Assembly: GCA_045537575.1 (NCBI GenBank)
Contig: JAZSPU010000025.1
Coordinates: forward strand, 1-8,736
Reading direction: 5' to 3'
Source of the DNA: SIG607 sp045537575
Lineage (GTDB): Bacteria > Bacillota > Clostridia > Oscillospirales > Acutalibacteraceae
DNA: 8,736 bases
Each line of letters begins with the position of its first letter. The first letter of the stretch is position 1. Positions 1-5,421 of the stretch are shown one piece after another. Below the pieces are notes generated by a model, which was not told where the DNA came from, did no database searches, and saw only the letters and a program-made list of their open reading frames with translations. Made by a program: the position numbers and the translations under genes.

Positions 1-160
1 GATTGGCATGGCATCACCCGCAAGGGTGTATGGAATCAGACGCGGTGCGACTGTATGGCATCACGCATCAGCGTGTATTTCCTTCGGATTGATTCCATAC
101 CGCCTATGGCGGATTCCATCCAACATTCGTGTTGATTACATACAATGCTTCGCATTGATT
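1..160. repeat. Array of tandem mini-hairpins (short inverted repeats), open at left edge
   Basis: Seven small hairpins follow one another: CACCC/GGGTG with a GCAA loop (15-28), CAG-A-CGC/GCG-A-CTG (37-53), CACGC/GCGTG (62-75), a weak TCC/GGA (80-88), CCGCC/GGCGG (100-112), CAACA/TGTTG with a TTCG loop (121-134) and CAATGC/GCATTG (143-157). The stems differ in sequence while the linkers are conserved: TATGGAAT or TATGGCAT in the left half, ATTCCATA or ATTCCATC in the right half. The linkers are reverse complements, so the array as a whole is also a large inverted structure (TATGGAATCA at 29-38 against TGATTCCATA at 90-99). No convincing protein is encoded. Covarying stems with constant linkers suggest selection or a copying mechanism acting on structure. 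The array probably extends upstream of base 1. Its function is unknown. Confidence 0.8.
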
Positions 161-183
161 TTCTACCGCTTTTATGCTATAAT
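155..183 (+). promoter_or_regulatory. Promoter of the YcxB-like gene, -35 inside the last mini-hairpin
   Basis: TTGATT (155-160), a 17-base spacer and TATAAT (178-183) preceded by an extended TGC (175-177). The TTG of the -35 box is the end of the 3' arm of the hairpin at 143-157. Transcription is predicted to start near 190, only about 14 bases before the start codon. Confidence 0.75.
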
Positions 184-190
184 ACGCTCA

Positions 191-197
191 AGAGGTG
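191..197 (+). promoter_or_regulatory. Shine-Dalgarno AGAGGTG that decides the start of the YcxB-like gene
   Basis: AGAGGTG lies six bases before the ATG at 204. An in-frame GTG at 195 is part of this ribosome-binding site, so it is not a plausible start. Confidence 0.75.
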
Positions 198-203
198 AAT
201 TGT

Positions 204-755
204 ATGAAATTTCGATTTAATGTAAATATTAATAACCAAGATTATTTAGATTTCAACAAATTTATAATGTTTAGATCATATTATGGCAAAAAACAGATTA
301 CGTCTTTTAGGATTACCGTCGCTATAATTATTGCAATTTTTATTTTAGCTTTTTTGTTTGTGAATGGATTTTCTAAAGAGTCTTTTTTAAATGTTATTCC
401 GTTAGTGCTTGTTATGATTTTCGTAATGATATTTACTACTAAATTTATTTCGTGGACTTTTAAATTTACTATCAAGAGCTTCGAGAAAAACGGCAAATTG
501 GCATATTCACCCGAATCGGTTATAGAATTTTATGATGAAGTTTTTGTAGAAACTACTCCTGAAAATAAAACTGAGAATAAATATTTTGCTATAGAAAGAA
601 TAAGCATAGTTGATGAAAAAATTATTTATTTTCATATCAATAGAGCTATGTCTTATTTTTTACCGTTATCTTCTTTCGAATCCAAAGAACAATATAATGA
701 ATTTTTAGAGTTTATTAAAACTAAATGCGCAACTATTGATACATACAAAAAGTAA
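204..755 (+). CDS. YcxB-like two-helix membrane protein
   Basis: A 183-residue protein starting at the ATG at 204. The N-terminal 30 residues resemble the YcxB opening (beta-rich, with an xxDYLDFNKF motif at about 13-20). Two hydrophobic segments follow at about 37-53 and 61-79. A charged C-terminal domain (about 100-183) contains FYDEVF, a stretch reading as Y-F-A-I-E-R-I, and FLPLSSF, the pattern of the YcxB-like family (PF14317). With two helices and a short loop between them, both ends should face the cytoplasm and the C-terminal domain resembles a small PH-like beta domain. The family has no established biochemical role; members are often scattered single genes in Firmicutes. It stands alone here with its own promoter and no visible intrinsic terminator behind it. 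Base composition is more AT-rich than in the V-ATPase genes. The family call is by pattern recognition; the membrane topology is safer than the name. Confidence 0.75.
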   Translation: MKFRFNVNINNQDYLDFNKFIMFRSYYGKKQITSFRITVAIIIAIFILAFLFVNGFSKESFLNVIPLVLVMIFVMIFTTKFISWTFKFTIKSFEKNGKLAYSPESVIEFYDEVFVETTPENKTENKYFAIERISIVDEKIIYFHINRAMSYFLPLSSFESKEQYNEFLEFIKTKCATIDTYKK

Positions 756-800
756 ATTGAAGGGTTTTATGAATCGGAATTATATTGTAATGATGCTATC

Positions 801-815
801 CAAGACTTTGTCTTG
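801..815. repeat. Solitary mini-hairpin of the same design as the array at 1-160
   Basis: CAAGAC-TTT-GTCTTG: a six-base-pair stem, a three-base loop, then ATT. This is the architecture of the hairpin at 143-157 (CAATGC-TTC-GCATTG then ATT) with a different stem sequence. No T-run follows, so it is not a standard terminator. Confidence 0.6.
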
Positions 816-840
816 ATTTATGAATGTTTTTTGCTAAACT
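813..840 (+). promoter_or_regulatory. Promoter of the sialidase-like gene, -35 in a hairpin arm
   Basis: TTGATT (813-818), a 16-base spacer and TAAACT (835-840) with an extended TGC (832-834). The first three bases of the -35 box are the end of the hairpin at 801-815. The Shine-Dalgarno AGAGGTG begins at 847, about where transcription should start, giving a leader of about 12 bases. Confidence 0.6.
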
Positions 841-858
841 GCTAATAGAGGTGAGGAT

Positions 859-1962
859 ATGAATAACAATGCTTCAAAGATTTCCTGTGATTTGCTTTTA
901 TACCCAAAGAGTGAAAAGTATTCGGAAAAGATAAGACAGTTTCAGGGCTGTCCGACTATTGCCATTACTAAGGGCGGCAGAATTTTTATGGGCTGGTATT
1001 CGGGTGGTATTAAAGAGCCCCATATGGATAACTACAACCTTCTGATTTACAGTGATGATTTTGGAAAAACCTGGAGTGAGCCGGTACTGGTTATCCCCAG
1101 CAATAAGGAAAAGTTTATACACGCCCTTGATATACAGCTTTGGACCTCGCCCGAAGGCAAACTCTACGTCTTTTGGGTTCAGAATAATACGGATTTAGCC
1201 ACAAATCCAAAGCCTGAGATAAAGGGAAATCAACCGTGGATAATTGTTGACGGCTATCAGTTTCCTGATTTTGAACATTCTGAATGGGTGAGCGTTTGCG
1301 ATAACCCTGATGCTCCTACTTTAAGTTTTTCTGCTCCAAGATATTTAGATATAGGTTTTTTGCGCTGTAAACCTCTTGTTTTAAATAGCGGAAGATGGAT
1401 AAATTTCAACTATGACCAGCTAAGTGACCGTTACGGTTACAGCATTTCGGACGATAAAGGCATTAGCTATAAGCATTACTACGGTTCAAAGAAAATCGGT
1501 ACCGCATTTGACGAAACTATGGCTTACCAAATGAAAGATGGCCGTATCAGAATGTTTGCAAGAACCTACGTAGGATATTTAGCTCAAAGTTATTCAAGTG
1601 ACGGGGGGCTGACTTGGAGCGAAACTGCTTTAACCGATATTGAAACTCCCCATACAAGATTTTACGTTTCTCGTACTCCAAGCGGTAGATTATTGCTTGT
1701 GAACAATGATGATAAAAAAGACCGCAAAAATATGACGGTATATCTTTCGGAAGATGACGGCATTACGTGGAAGTATAAACGTTGTATTGATGAAAGAGAA
1801 GACCTATCATATCCCGACGTTGATTTTTATAATAATAGAATTTATCTTACTTATGACAGAGAACGTACAGGCGCAAAGGAAATACTCTTTACTAGTTTTA
1901 CTGAAGAAGATATTATGAATGAGGATTATAAATTTGACATTCAAATTGTAAGTAAGCCGTAA
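859..1962 (+). CDS. Sialidase-superfamily Asp-box (BNR) beta-propeller protein, cytoplasmic
   Basis: A 367-residue protein with no signal peptide or membrane segment, so probably intracellular. Three clear Asp boxes (S-x-D-x-G-x-T-W) are at residues 65-72, 246-253 and 297-304, and a decayed one (SISDDKGISY) at 195-204, as expected of a six-bladed propeller. Further family-like signatures are DGRIRMFART (227-236) and SYPDVDFYNNRIYLTYDRER (317-336), followed by a segment ending TEEDI. These place it with BNR_2 (PF13088) proteins commonly annotated exo-alpha-sialidase. The N-terminal segment where sialidases carry the substrate-binding F/Y-R-I-P motif reads FQGCP (28-32), so one arginine of the usual triad is missing. 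The substrate may therefore not be sialic acid; a different sugar or lyase-type reaction is possible. AGAGGTG at 847-853 supports the start. The gene has its own promoter and terminator and no sialic-acid catabolic neighbours in view. Confidence 0.8.
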   Translation: MNNNASKISCDLLLYPKSEKYSEKIRQFQGCPTIAITKGGRIFMGWYSGGIKEPHMDNYNLLIYSDDFGKTWSEPVLVIPSNKEKFIHALDIQLWTSPEGKLYVFWVQNNTDLATNPKPEIKGNQPWIIVDGYQFPDFEHSEWVSVCDNPDAPTLSFSAPRYLDIGFLRCKPLVLNSGRWINFNYDQLSDRYGYSISDDKGISYKHYYGSKKIGTAFDETMAYQMKDGRIRMFARTYVGYLAQSYSSDGGLTWSETALTDIETPHTRFYVSRTPSGRLLLVNNDDKKDRKNMTVYLSEDDGITWKYKRCIDEREDLSYPDVDFYNNRIYLTYDRERTGAKEILFTSFTEEDIMNEDYKFDIQIVSKP

Positions 1963-1980
1963 TTATTTTATCAGTATAGA

Positions 1981-2014
1981 AAAACAGCCAAAGTAAAAAC
2001 TTTGGCTGTTTTTT
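1981..2014 (+). terminator. Intrinsic terminator after the sialidase-like gene
   Basis: AAAACAGCCAAAG (1981-1993), loop TAAAAA, then CTTTGGCTGTTTT continuing into a T-run. This is a 13-base-pair stem with a U tail, starting 19 bases after the stop codon. The A-rich 5' side would allow some function on the opposite strand. Confidence 0.92.
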
Positions 2015-2025
2015 ATATGTATAAC

Positions 2026-2054
2026 TTGAAAATATAGGTAAAAAATGTTATATT
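2026..2054 (+). promoter_or_regulatory. Promoter of the ABC transporter operon
   Basis: TTGAAA (2026-2031), a 17-base spacer and TATATT (2049-2054) with an extended TGT (2046-2048). The predicted start near 2061 gives a leader of about 36 bases carrying the Shine-Dalgarno AGAAAGGAA (2082-2090). Confidence 0.72.
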
Positions 2055-2096
2055 AAACTTAATGATTAAAATATAATTTTTAGAAAGGAACGCTTT

Positions 2097-3011
2097 ATGG
2101 AATATGTACTAAGAACCTTTGGGTTAAGCAAAAGATACAAAAAGCAACTTGCGGTAAATGATGCTAATATGACCATAAGCAAGGGCGATATTTACGGCTT
2201 TGTAGGCGAAAACGGCTCGGGAAAAACCACCATTATTCGCCTTATTACAGGACTTATTTTTTCTGATTCGGGAAGCTTTGAGCTGTTTGGCGTGAGCAAC
2301 AATTCAAAGGAAATAAAAGAGGCTCGACGTAAGGTGGGCGCAGTTGTAGAAAGTCCGTCTATATATCAGAATATGTCTGCATATGAAAATCTTAAAATGC
2401 AATGTTTAGTATTGGGAATTACGGCGGACGAAAAAATTGCTAAAACCTTAGATGAAGTAGGACTTGGACATCTTTTAAAGGATAAAAAGAGCGTTGGTGA
2501 TTTTTCTCTCGGTATGCGTCAGCGTCTCGGCATTGCTATGGCTTTACTGGGGGAACCCGAATTTTTGATTTTGGATGAGCCAATGAACGGACTAGACCCT
2601 GCAGGAATAGTGGAAATTCGTGAACTTATTTTAAAGCTTAACCGTGAAAAGAATATTACATTTCTTATTTCTTCTCATATTTTAAGTGAGCTTTCCCTTG
2701 TTGCTACCAAGTACGGAATTATCTCCAAAGGTCATATTATTAAGGAAATTACCGCAAATGACCTTCAGGATGAAATGTCTAAAACTACCGATATTACCGC
2801 TCAGCACCCTGAAGCACTTTATGAAGTTCTCAGCACTCTTACTGATAAAACTGTTTCGTATATTCCTAACGGTGTTCATATTGTAGGCGAAATTAATCTT
2901 AACGAAGTTTTATCGTTGGTTATCGAAAAGGGTATTCATATTACCGCTGTTAACTGTAAAGAATCAAGCTTTGAGGATTATTATCTTGAAACGATAGGGG
3001 GCAGACGTTAA
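2097..3011 (+). CDS. ABC transporter ATP-binding protein, BcrA/CcmA-like
   Basis: A 304-residue nucleotide-binding subunit with every key motif intact: Walker A GENGSGKT (37-44), ABC signature SLGMRQR (137-143), Walker B FLILDEP (156-162) with catalytic Glu161, a D-loop NGLDP, and switch His194 in SSH. A Glu-Ser-Pro at 85-87 occupies the Q-loop region, as is common in the bacitracin/lantibiotic-type (BcrA-like) branch. The last 80 or so residues form the variable C-terminal domain typical of this branch. It would hydrolyse ATP at the cytoplasmic face to drive the membrane protein encoded by the next gene; the stop codon overlaps the next ATG by one base (TAATG), indicating translational coupling. 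Likely roles are export of, or self-protection against, a peptide or small molecule, but the substrate cannot be read. No regulator or two-component system is adjacent. AGAAAGGAA upstream supports the start at 2097. Confidence 0.93.
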   Translation: MEYVLRTFGLSKRYKKQLAVNDANMTISKGDIYGFVGENGSGKTTIIRLITGLIFSDSGSFELFGVSNNSKEIKEARRKVGAVVESPSIYQNMSAYENLKMQCLVLGITADEKIAKTLDEVGLGHLLKDKKSVGDFSLGMRQRLGIAMALLGEPEFLILDEPMNGLDPAGIVEIRELILKLNREKNITFLISSHILSELSLVATKYGIISKGHIIKEITANDLQDEMSKTTDITAQHPEALYEVLSTLTDKTVSYIPNGVHIVGEINLNEVLSLVIEKGIHITAVNCKESSFEDYYLETIGGRR

Positions 3012-3844
3012 TGACTCGACTTATTAAATCGGATTTTAAAAGATTTTTTAGAGATAAACTGTTTTTAGTTGTCTGCATTTTAGCGGTTGTATTTGCTGTA
3101 ATCACCCCTCTGTTATATGTTTTAATGTTTGGCACTATGAGTGATATAGACCCCGTAACCGAAGAACTTTTAAAGGGGTACGTAACCGCTAAAGGACAGT
3201 TTTTCGGCGCATTTTCCTTTGGGAATAATTTAGGACTTATAGCACCGCTTCTTATAGGCATTATTTTGTTTAAGGATTTCAGTTTTGGCACTGTACGTAA
3301 TAAGATTATCAGCGGTCATTCGCGTATATCAATATTTTTATCCATCTTTACGGTTTGCTCTGTTACTTTATTCGGCATTGTTTTGGCACACGCTCTTTTG
3401 ACTTTGGCAATTAGTCTGCCGTTTTTTGATTATCAGTCCACACCCTTTGTGTTGGCAGATTTTTGGTATTTCTTAGAATCGTTATTGTTTCAGCTTTTGG
3501 TTTATGTTTTTGCAGCAGCCTTTATGAGTTGGCTTTGTGCGACACAAAAAAATGTCGGTATGGTTATAGTTATGTATATTGCCGTTGTATTAGGCTTCAC
3601 CATGATTGCAGGAATATTACAGGTAGTGATTACAGTTATTTCGTTAGAACCTGATATGGAAAAAACGGTTAAGATTATAGAGTTTATTCAGCGAATTAAC
3701 GTCTTTAATTCTTCTGCCAATATAGGTCTTGGCTCATCCTATAAAGCAGAGGATATATGGTATTACGTGGTAACGCCTGTTGTGTTTACAGGATGCCTTC
3801 TCGGCCACGGTATGTGGAAATTCTCACGTAAGGATTTGAAGTAA
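3011..3844 (+). CDS. ABC-2-type transporter permease
   Basis: A 277-residue membrane protein with about six hydrophobic segments: roughly 17-40, 64-87, 107-136, 155-177, 182-215 and 251-270. It opens with LIKSDFKRFFRDK, the amphipathic N-terminal pattern of ABC-2 permeases. After the second helix it has FKDFSFGTVRNKIISGHSR (87-105), which matches the family's F-x-x-G-x-x-R-x-x-L-x-x-G-x-S-R loop thought to contact the ATPase. It would form the transmembrane pathway with the ATPase encoded immediately upstream, probably with two copies of each subunit, since no second permease gene is present. The start codon shares a base with the previous stop. Length is normal for a single-permease BcrB-like partner. 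The transported substrate is unknown. Confidence 0.88.
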   Translation: MTRLIKSDFKRFFRDKLFLVVCILAVVFAVITPLLYVLMFGTMSDIDPVTEELLKGYVTAKGQFFGAFSFGNNLGLIAPLLIGIILFKDFSFGTVRNKIISGHSRISIFLSIFTVCSVTLFGIVLAHALLTLAISLPFFDYQSTPFVLADFWYFLESLLFQLLVYVFAAAFMSWLCATQKNVGMVIVMYIAVVLGFTMIAGILQVVITVISLEPDMEKTVKIIEFIQRINVFNSSANIGLGSSYKAEDIWYYVVTPVVFTGCLLGHGMWKFSRKDLK

Positions 3845-3857
3845 ACAAAAAGTTTAA

Positions 3858-4076
3858 GGCTTCTCCTTGAGGTAATTCCCCTGTTAGGTGAAATGTCCGA
3901 AGGACAAAAGGGTTCCCGTTTTCGGAGAAAAAGGCTCCGTCGAAGACGGTGGTGAGGTGGAAATAAACTACACCTCATCCGACTTTTGCAAATCCCCTCG
4001 CCACGTTTACACGCGGCCCTCTCCCCTTTAGGCAAGGGGCGCTACGCAAAACCCACCTTCTCCTCAAGGAGAAGGC
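3858..4076. mobile_element. Degenerate MITE-like inverted-repeat element filling the 3845-4201 gap
   Basis: Outer inverted repeats GGCTTCTCCTTGAGG (3858-3872) and the complement of 4062-4076 match at 14 of 15 positions. The right end also folds on itself (CCTTCTCC-TCAA-GGAGAAGG, 4056-4075). The centre is a nine-base-pair stem (3951-3959 with 3971-3979) around GAGGTG/CACCTC, followed by ATCCGAC. Between the ends and the centre are smaller hairpins: TTCCCCT/AGGTGAA with one mismatch (3876-3892), TGTCC-GAA-GGACA (3894-3906), CCGTC-GAA-GACGG (3937-3949) and CCCCTT/AAGGGG (4023-4039). From memory, this style (CTTCTCCTTGAGGAGAAG ends, CACCTCATCC core) is a common interspersed repeat in gut Clostridia. 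It encodes no transposase and I see no clear target-site duplication, so it looks old or non-autonomous, perhaps with smaller repeats nested inside. No credible gene lies in this gap. Confidence 0.65.
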
Positions 4077-4113
4077 GAGAGGTCGCAACACCCGTCCGTT
4101 ATGTTCAAAGCGT

Positions 4114-4147
4114 AAAATAAGCCGTGAAACTCACGGCTTATTTTTTT
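4114..4147 (+). terminator. Strong intrinsic terminator, potentially bidirectional
   Basis: AAAATAAGCCGTGA (4114-4127), loop AAC, then TCACGGCTTATTTT and further T residues to 4147. This is a 14-base-pair stem with a U tail. It most likely ends the ABC operon transcript, about 270 bases after the permease stop, with the inverted-repeat element in between. The A-rich 5' side would also serve the opposite strand. Confidence 0.92.
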
Positions 4148-4150
4148 GTC

Positions 4151-4179
4151 TTGCTTTGTGTCTTTTAATCTGCTATAAT
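4151..4179 (+). promoter_or_regulatory. Promoter of the lipoprotein gene
   Basis: A perfect -10 box TATAAT (4174-4179) with an extended TGC (4171-4173). The -35 is weak: TTGCTT (4151-4156) at 17-base spacing. The Shine-Dalgarno AGAGGTGA starts at 4187, seven bases after the -10 box, so the predicted leader is only about 16 bases. Confidence 0.72.
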
Positions 4180-4201
4180 TTTTCTAAGAGGTGACTAAAA
4201 A

Positions 4202-4711
4202 ATGAAAAAAATATTAGCTTTAATTATGATTGTATGCCTTATGCTGTCTCTTTGCGGATGCACCTTTTTAAAGGATCTTTCTGATTCCACAAGGGACGAG
4301 GAACCAAAGACATTTGAATATGACGGGATTTCTATTGAACTTACTACGAATTTTGTGAGAATGGACTTTGTAAGCGAGGAGTATGATTTAGTTATTGGCA
4401 ACGACGACCTTACTGTAATAGGTGTCAAGGCTGTTCTTGATGACGGCGGCACAACTTCGGCTGCTGAATTTGCGGAAATTTACCGTTCTGTTATAGAAAA
4501 ACATAATCCTACCGAGGTTACAGAGCTTGACGGTATTCCTACACTTCAATGCATAATGAAAGAAGACGGAGAAGAGGATTTAAAGGTGGCTACTATGTTT
4601 TATAAAGGAAGCAGTTGTTTATGGGTGGTTTGCTTTGCGGCTGATGAGGATGAATTTAGCGGTCAGTACGATGATATATGCAAATATGCCAAGACGGTTA
4701 AATGTGACTAA
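4202..4711 (+). CDS. Small lipoprotein of unknown function
   Basis: A 169-residue precursor with a textbook lipoprotein signal: MKK, a hydrophobic stretch (4-17) and lipobox L-C-G-C with the lipidated cysteine at residue 20. The mature protein of about 150 residues should be anchored to the outer face of the cytoplasmic membrane. After a short charged linker, it begins FEYDGISIELTTNF and ends with a pattern like SSCLWVVCFAADEDEF and YAKTVKCD. Alternating strands with a final helix of this kind resemble the PsbP/DcrB-like fold seen in many small Firmicute lipoproteins, but I cannot name a family. It is acidic and has one Cys near the C-terminus besides those in the signal region and mid-domain. 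AGAGGTGA at 4187-4194 supports the start. It has its own promoter; I see no clear terminator before the V-ATPase promoter, so some read-through is possible, but no functional link is implied. Confidence 0.8.
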   Translation: MKKILALIMIVCLMLSLCGCTFLKDLSDSTRDEEPKTFEYDGISIELTTNFVRMDFVSEEYDLVIGNDDLTVIGVKAVLDDGGTTSAAEFAEIYRSVIEKHNPTEVTELDGIPTLQCIMKEDGEEDLKVATMFYKGSSCLWVVCFAADEDEFSGQYDDICKYAKTVKCD

Positions 4712-4744
4712 TTTGTAAAAAAAAATAAAGTGACGTTAATTTTG

Positions 4745-4773
4745 TTGAACACAATACTTTTTTGTGGTAAAAT
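4745..4773 (+). promoter_or_regulatory. Promoter of the V-type ATPase operon
   Basis: TTGAAC (4745-4750), a 17-base spacer and TAAAAT (4768-4773) with an extended TGG (4765-4767). Transcription is predicted from about 4780, leaving a leader of about 31 bases with the Shine-Dalgarno AAGGAG (4797-4802) eight bases before the ATG of subunit E. Confidence 0.72.
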
Positions 4774-4810
4774 GTTTATTAAAGTTTGATTATAAAAAGG
4801 AGAAGGCTCT

Positions 4811-5419
4811 ATGGAAATACAAATTAATGAACTTATTGAACAGATAAAAAAAGAGGGCGTAGAGGCTGCTGAAGTTGAGGCTAAGTCTATAGTTGACTCT
4901 GCAAAGCAAGAGGCTGAAAAAATTATAAATGATGCAAAAGAAAAAGCAGAAAAAATTATAAGTGATGCCAAGGCTGAAAACGACAGAGTTGTTAAATCGA
5001 GCGAAGAAGCTTTAAAACAGGCAGGACGTAATCTTCTTATTTCCTTTAGAGATAGCGTTGCAAGAGAGCTTAACTCTATAGTTGGTGAAAAGGTAGCTAG
5101 TGTATATTCAAGCGAAGATTTTTCCACTCTTTTAGTAAAGGTTTTGGAAAACTGGTCTAAAAACGCAGATGCCGAAAGCTTGGAGCTTATCTTAAACAGC
5201 GACGACTTAAAGGCTTTTGAAGACAGCTTGGTTTCTCAGCTTAAAGAAAAAATGCTTAGCGGCGTAACCCTTAAAGCTAACGATAATTTTGATAAGGGAT
5301 TCCGTATTGCAGTTAATAACGGCAGCGCTTATTACGATTATTCAAAAGAAGCTGTTGTAGAGATGTTATCTAATTTTTTAAGCCCCAAAGTATATGAACT
5401 TCTCAAAGAGGCGGAATAA
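4811..5419 (+). CDS. ntpE: V/A-type ATP synthase subunit E (peripheral stalk)
   Basis: A 202-residue protein, the usual size of subunit E. The N-terminal 75 or so residues are a long charged helix built from 11-residue repeats: residues 30-40, 41-51 and 52-62 each begin S/D-A-K, and the first two continue with A-E-K-I-I. Hendecad spacing is the expected pattern for the right-handed coiled coil of the E/G peripheral stalk. The C-terminal domain (about 80-202) is mixed helix and strand and includes LISFRDSVARELNSIVGEKV, where E subunits pack on the top of the catalytic A3B3 head. It is the first gene of the operon, two bases from the next gene, which begins the order E, DUF2764-like, A, B. No separate G-subunit gene precedes it in this window, so it is unclear what partner forms the stalk. 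The strong AAGGAG supports the start. Confidence 0.85.
   Translation: MEIQINELIEQIKKEGVEAAEVEAKSIVDSAKQEAEKIINDAKEKAEKIISDAKAENDRVVKSSEEALKQAGRNLLISFRDSVARELNSIVGEKVASVYSSEDFSTLLVKVLENWSKNADAESLELILNSDDLKAFEDSLVSQLKEKMLSGVTLKANDNFDKGFRIAVNNGSAYYDYSKEAVVEMLSNFLSPKVYELLKEAE
4898..4996 (+). repeat. 33-base internal tandem repeat coding the stalk hendecads
   Basis: Three consecutive 33-base units (4898-4930, 4931-4963, 4964-4996) encode the 11-residue coiled-coil repeats of subunit E. The first two are close at the DNA level, sharing GCAAA near the start and GAAAAAATTATAA later; the third is more diverged. Confidence 0.6.
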
Positions 5420-5421
5420 TT

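Noticed and set aside
1..160. CRISPR array
   Set aside because: The repeated parts are short linkers of about 8-10 bases that change orientation, and the variable parts are palindromes; there is no constant 23-47 base repeat and there are no cas genes.
8..220. 70-codon + strand frame across the hairpin array
   Set aside because: It is made of palindromic repeat sequence, has no ribosome-binding site, and overlaps the promoter and start of the YcxB-like gene.
801..815. Hairpin as terminator of the YcxB-like gene
   Set aside because: The stem is short, it is not followed by a T-run, and its 3' arm overlaps a -35 box.
769..816. 15-codon ORF (MNRNYIVMMLSKTLS) between the YcxB-like and sialidase-like genes
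   Set aside because: It has only a weak GAAGGG four bases upstream and ends inside the mini-hairpin and -35 box; no support for a leader peptide or small protein.
3763..4035. 90-codon minus-strand frame over the permease end and the MITE-like element
   Set aside because: It is Arg/Cys/Pro-rich, lies mostly in repeat DNA, overlaps a conserved gene and crosses several hairpins.
4712..4744. Terminator between the lipoprotein gene and the V-ATPase operon
   Set aside because: Only an A-run and very weak pairing are present; no stable GC stem followed by T residues.
4708..5127. 139-codon minus-strand frame opposite subunit E
   Set aside because: It is the Ser/Ala-rich shadow of the repetitive coiled-coil coding region and covers the V-ATPase promoter.
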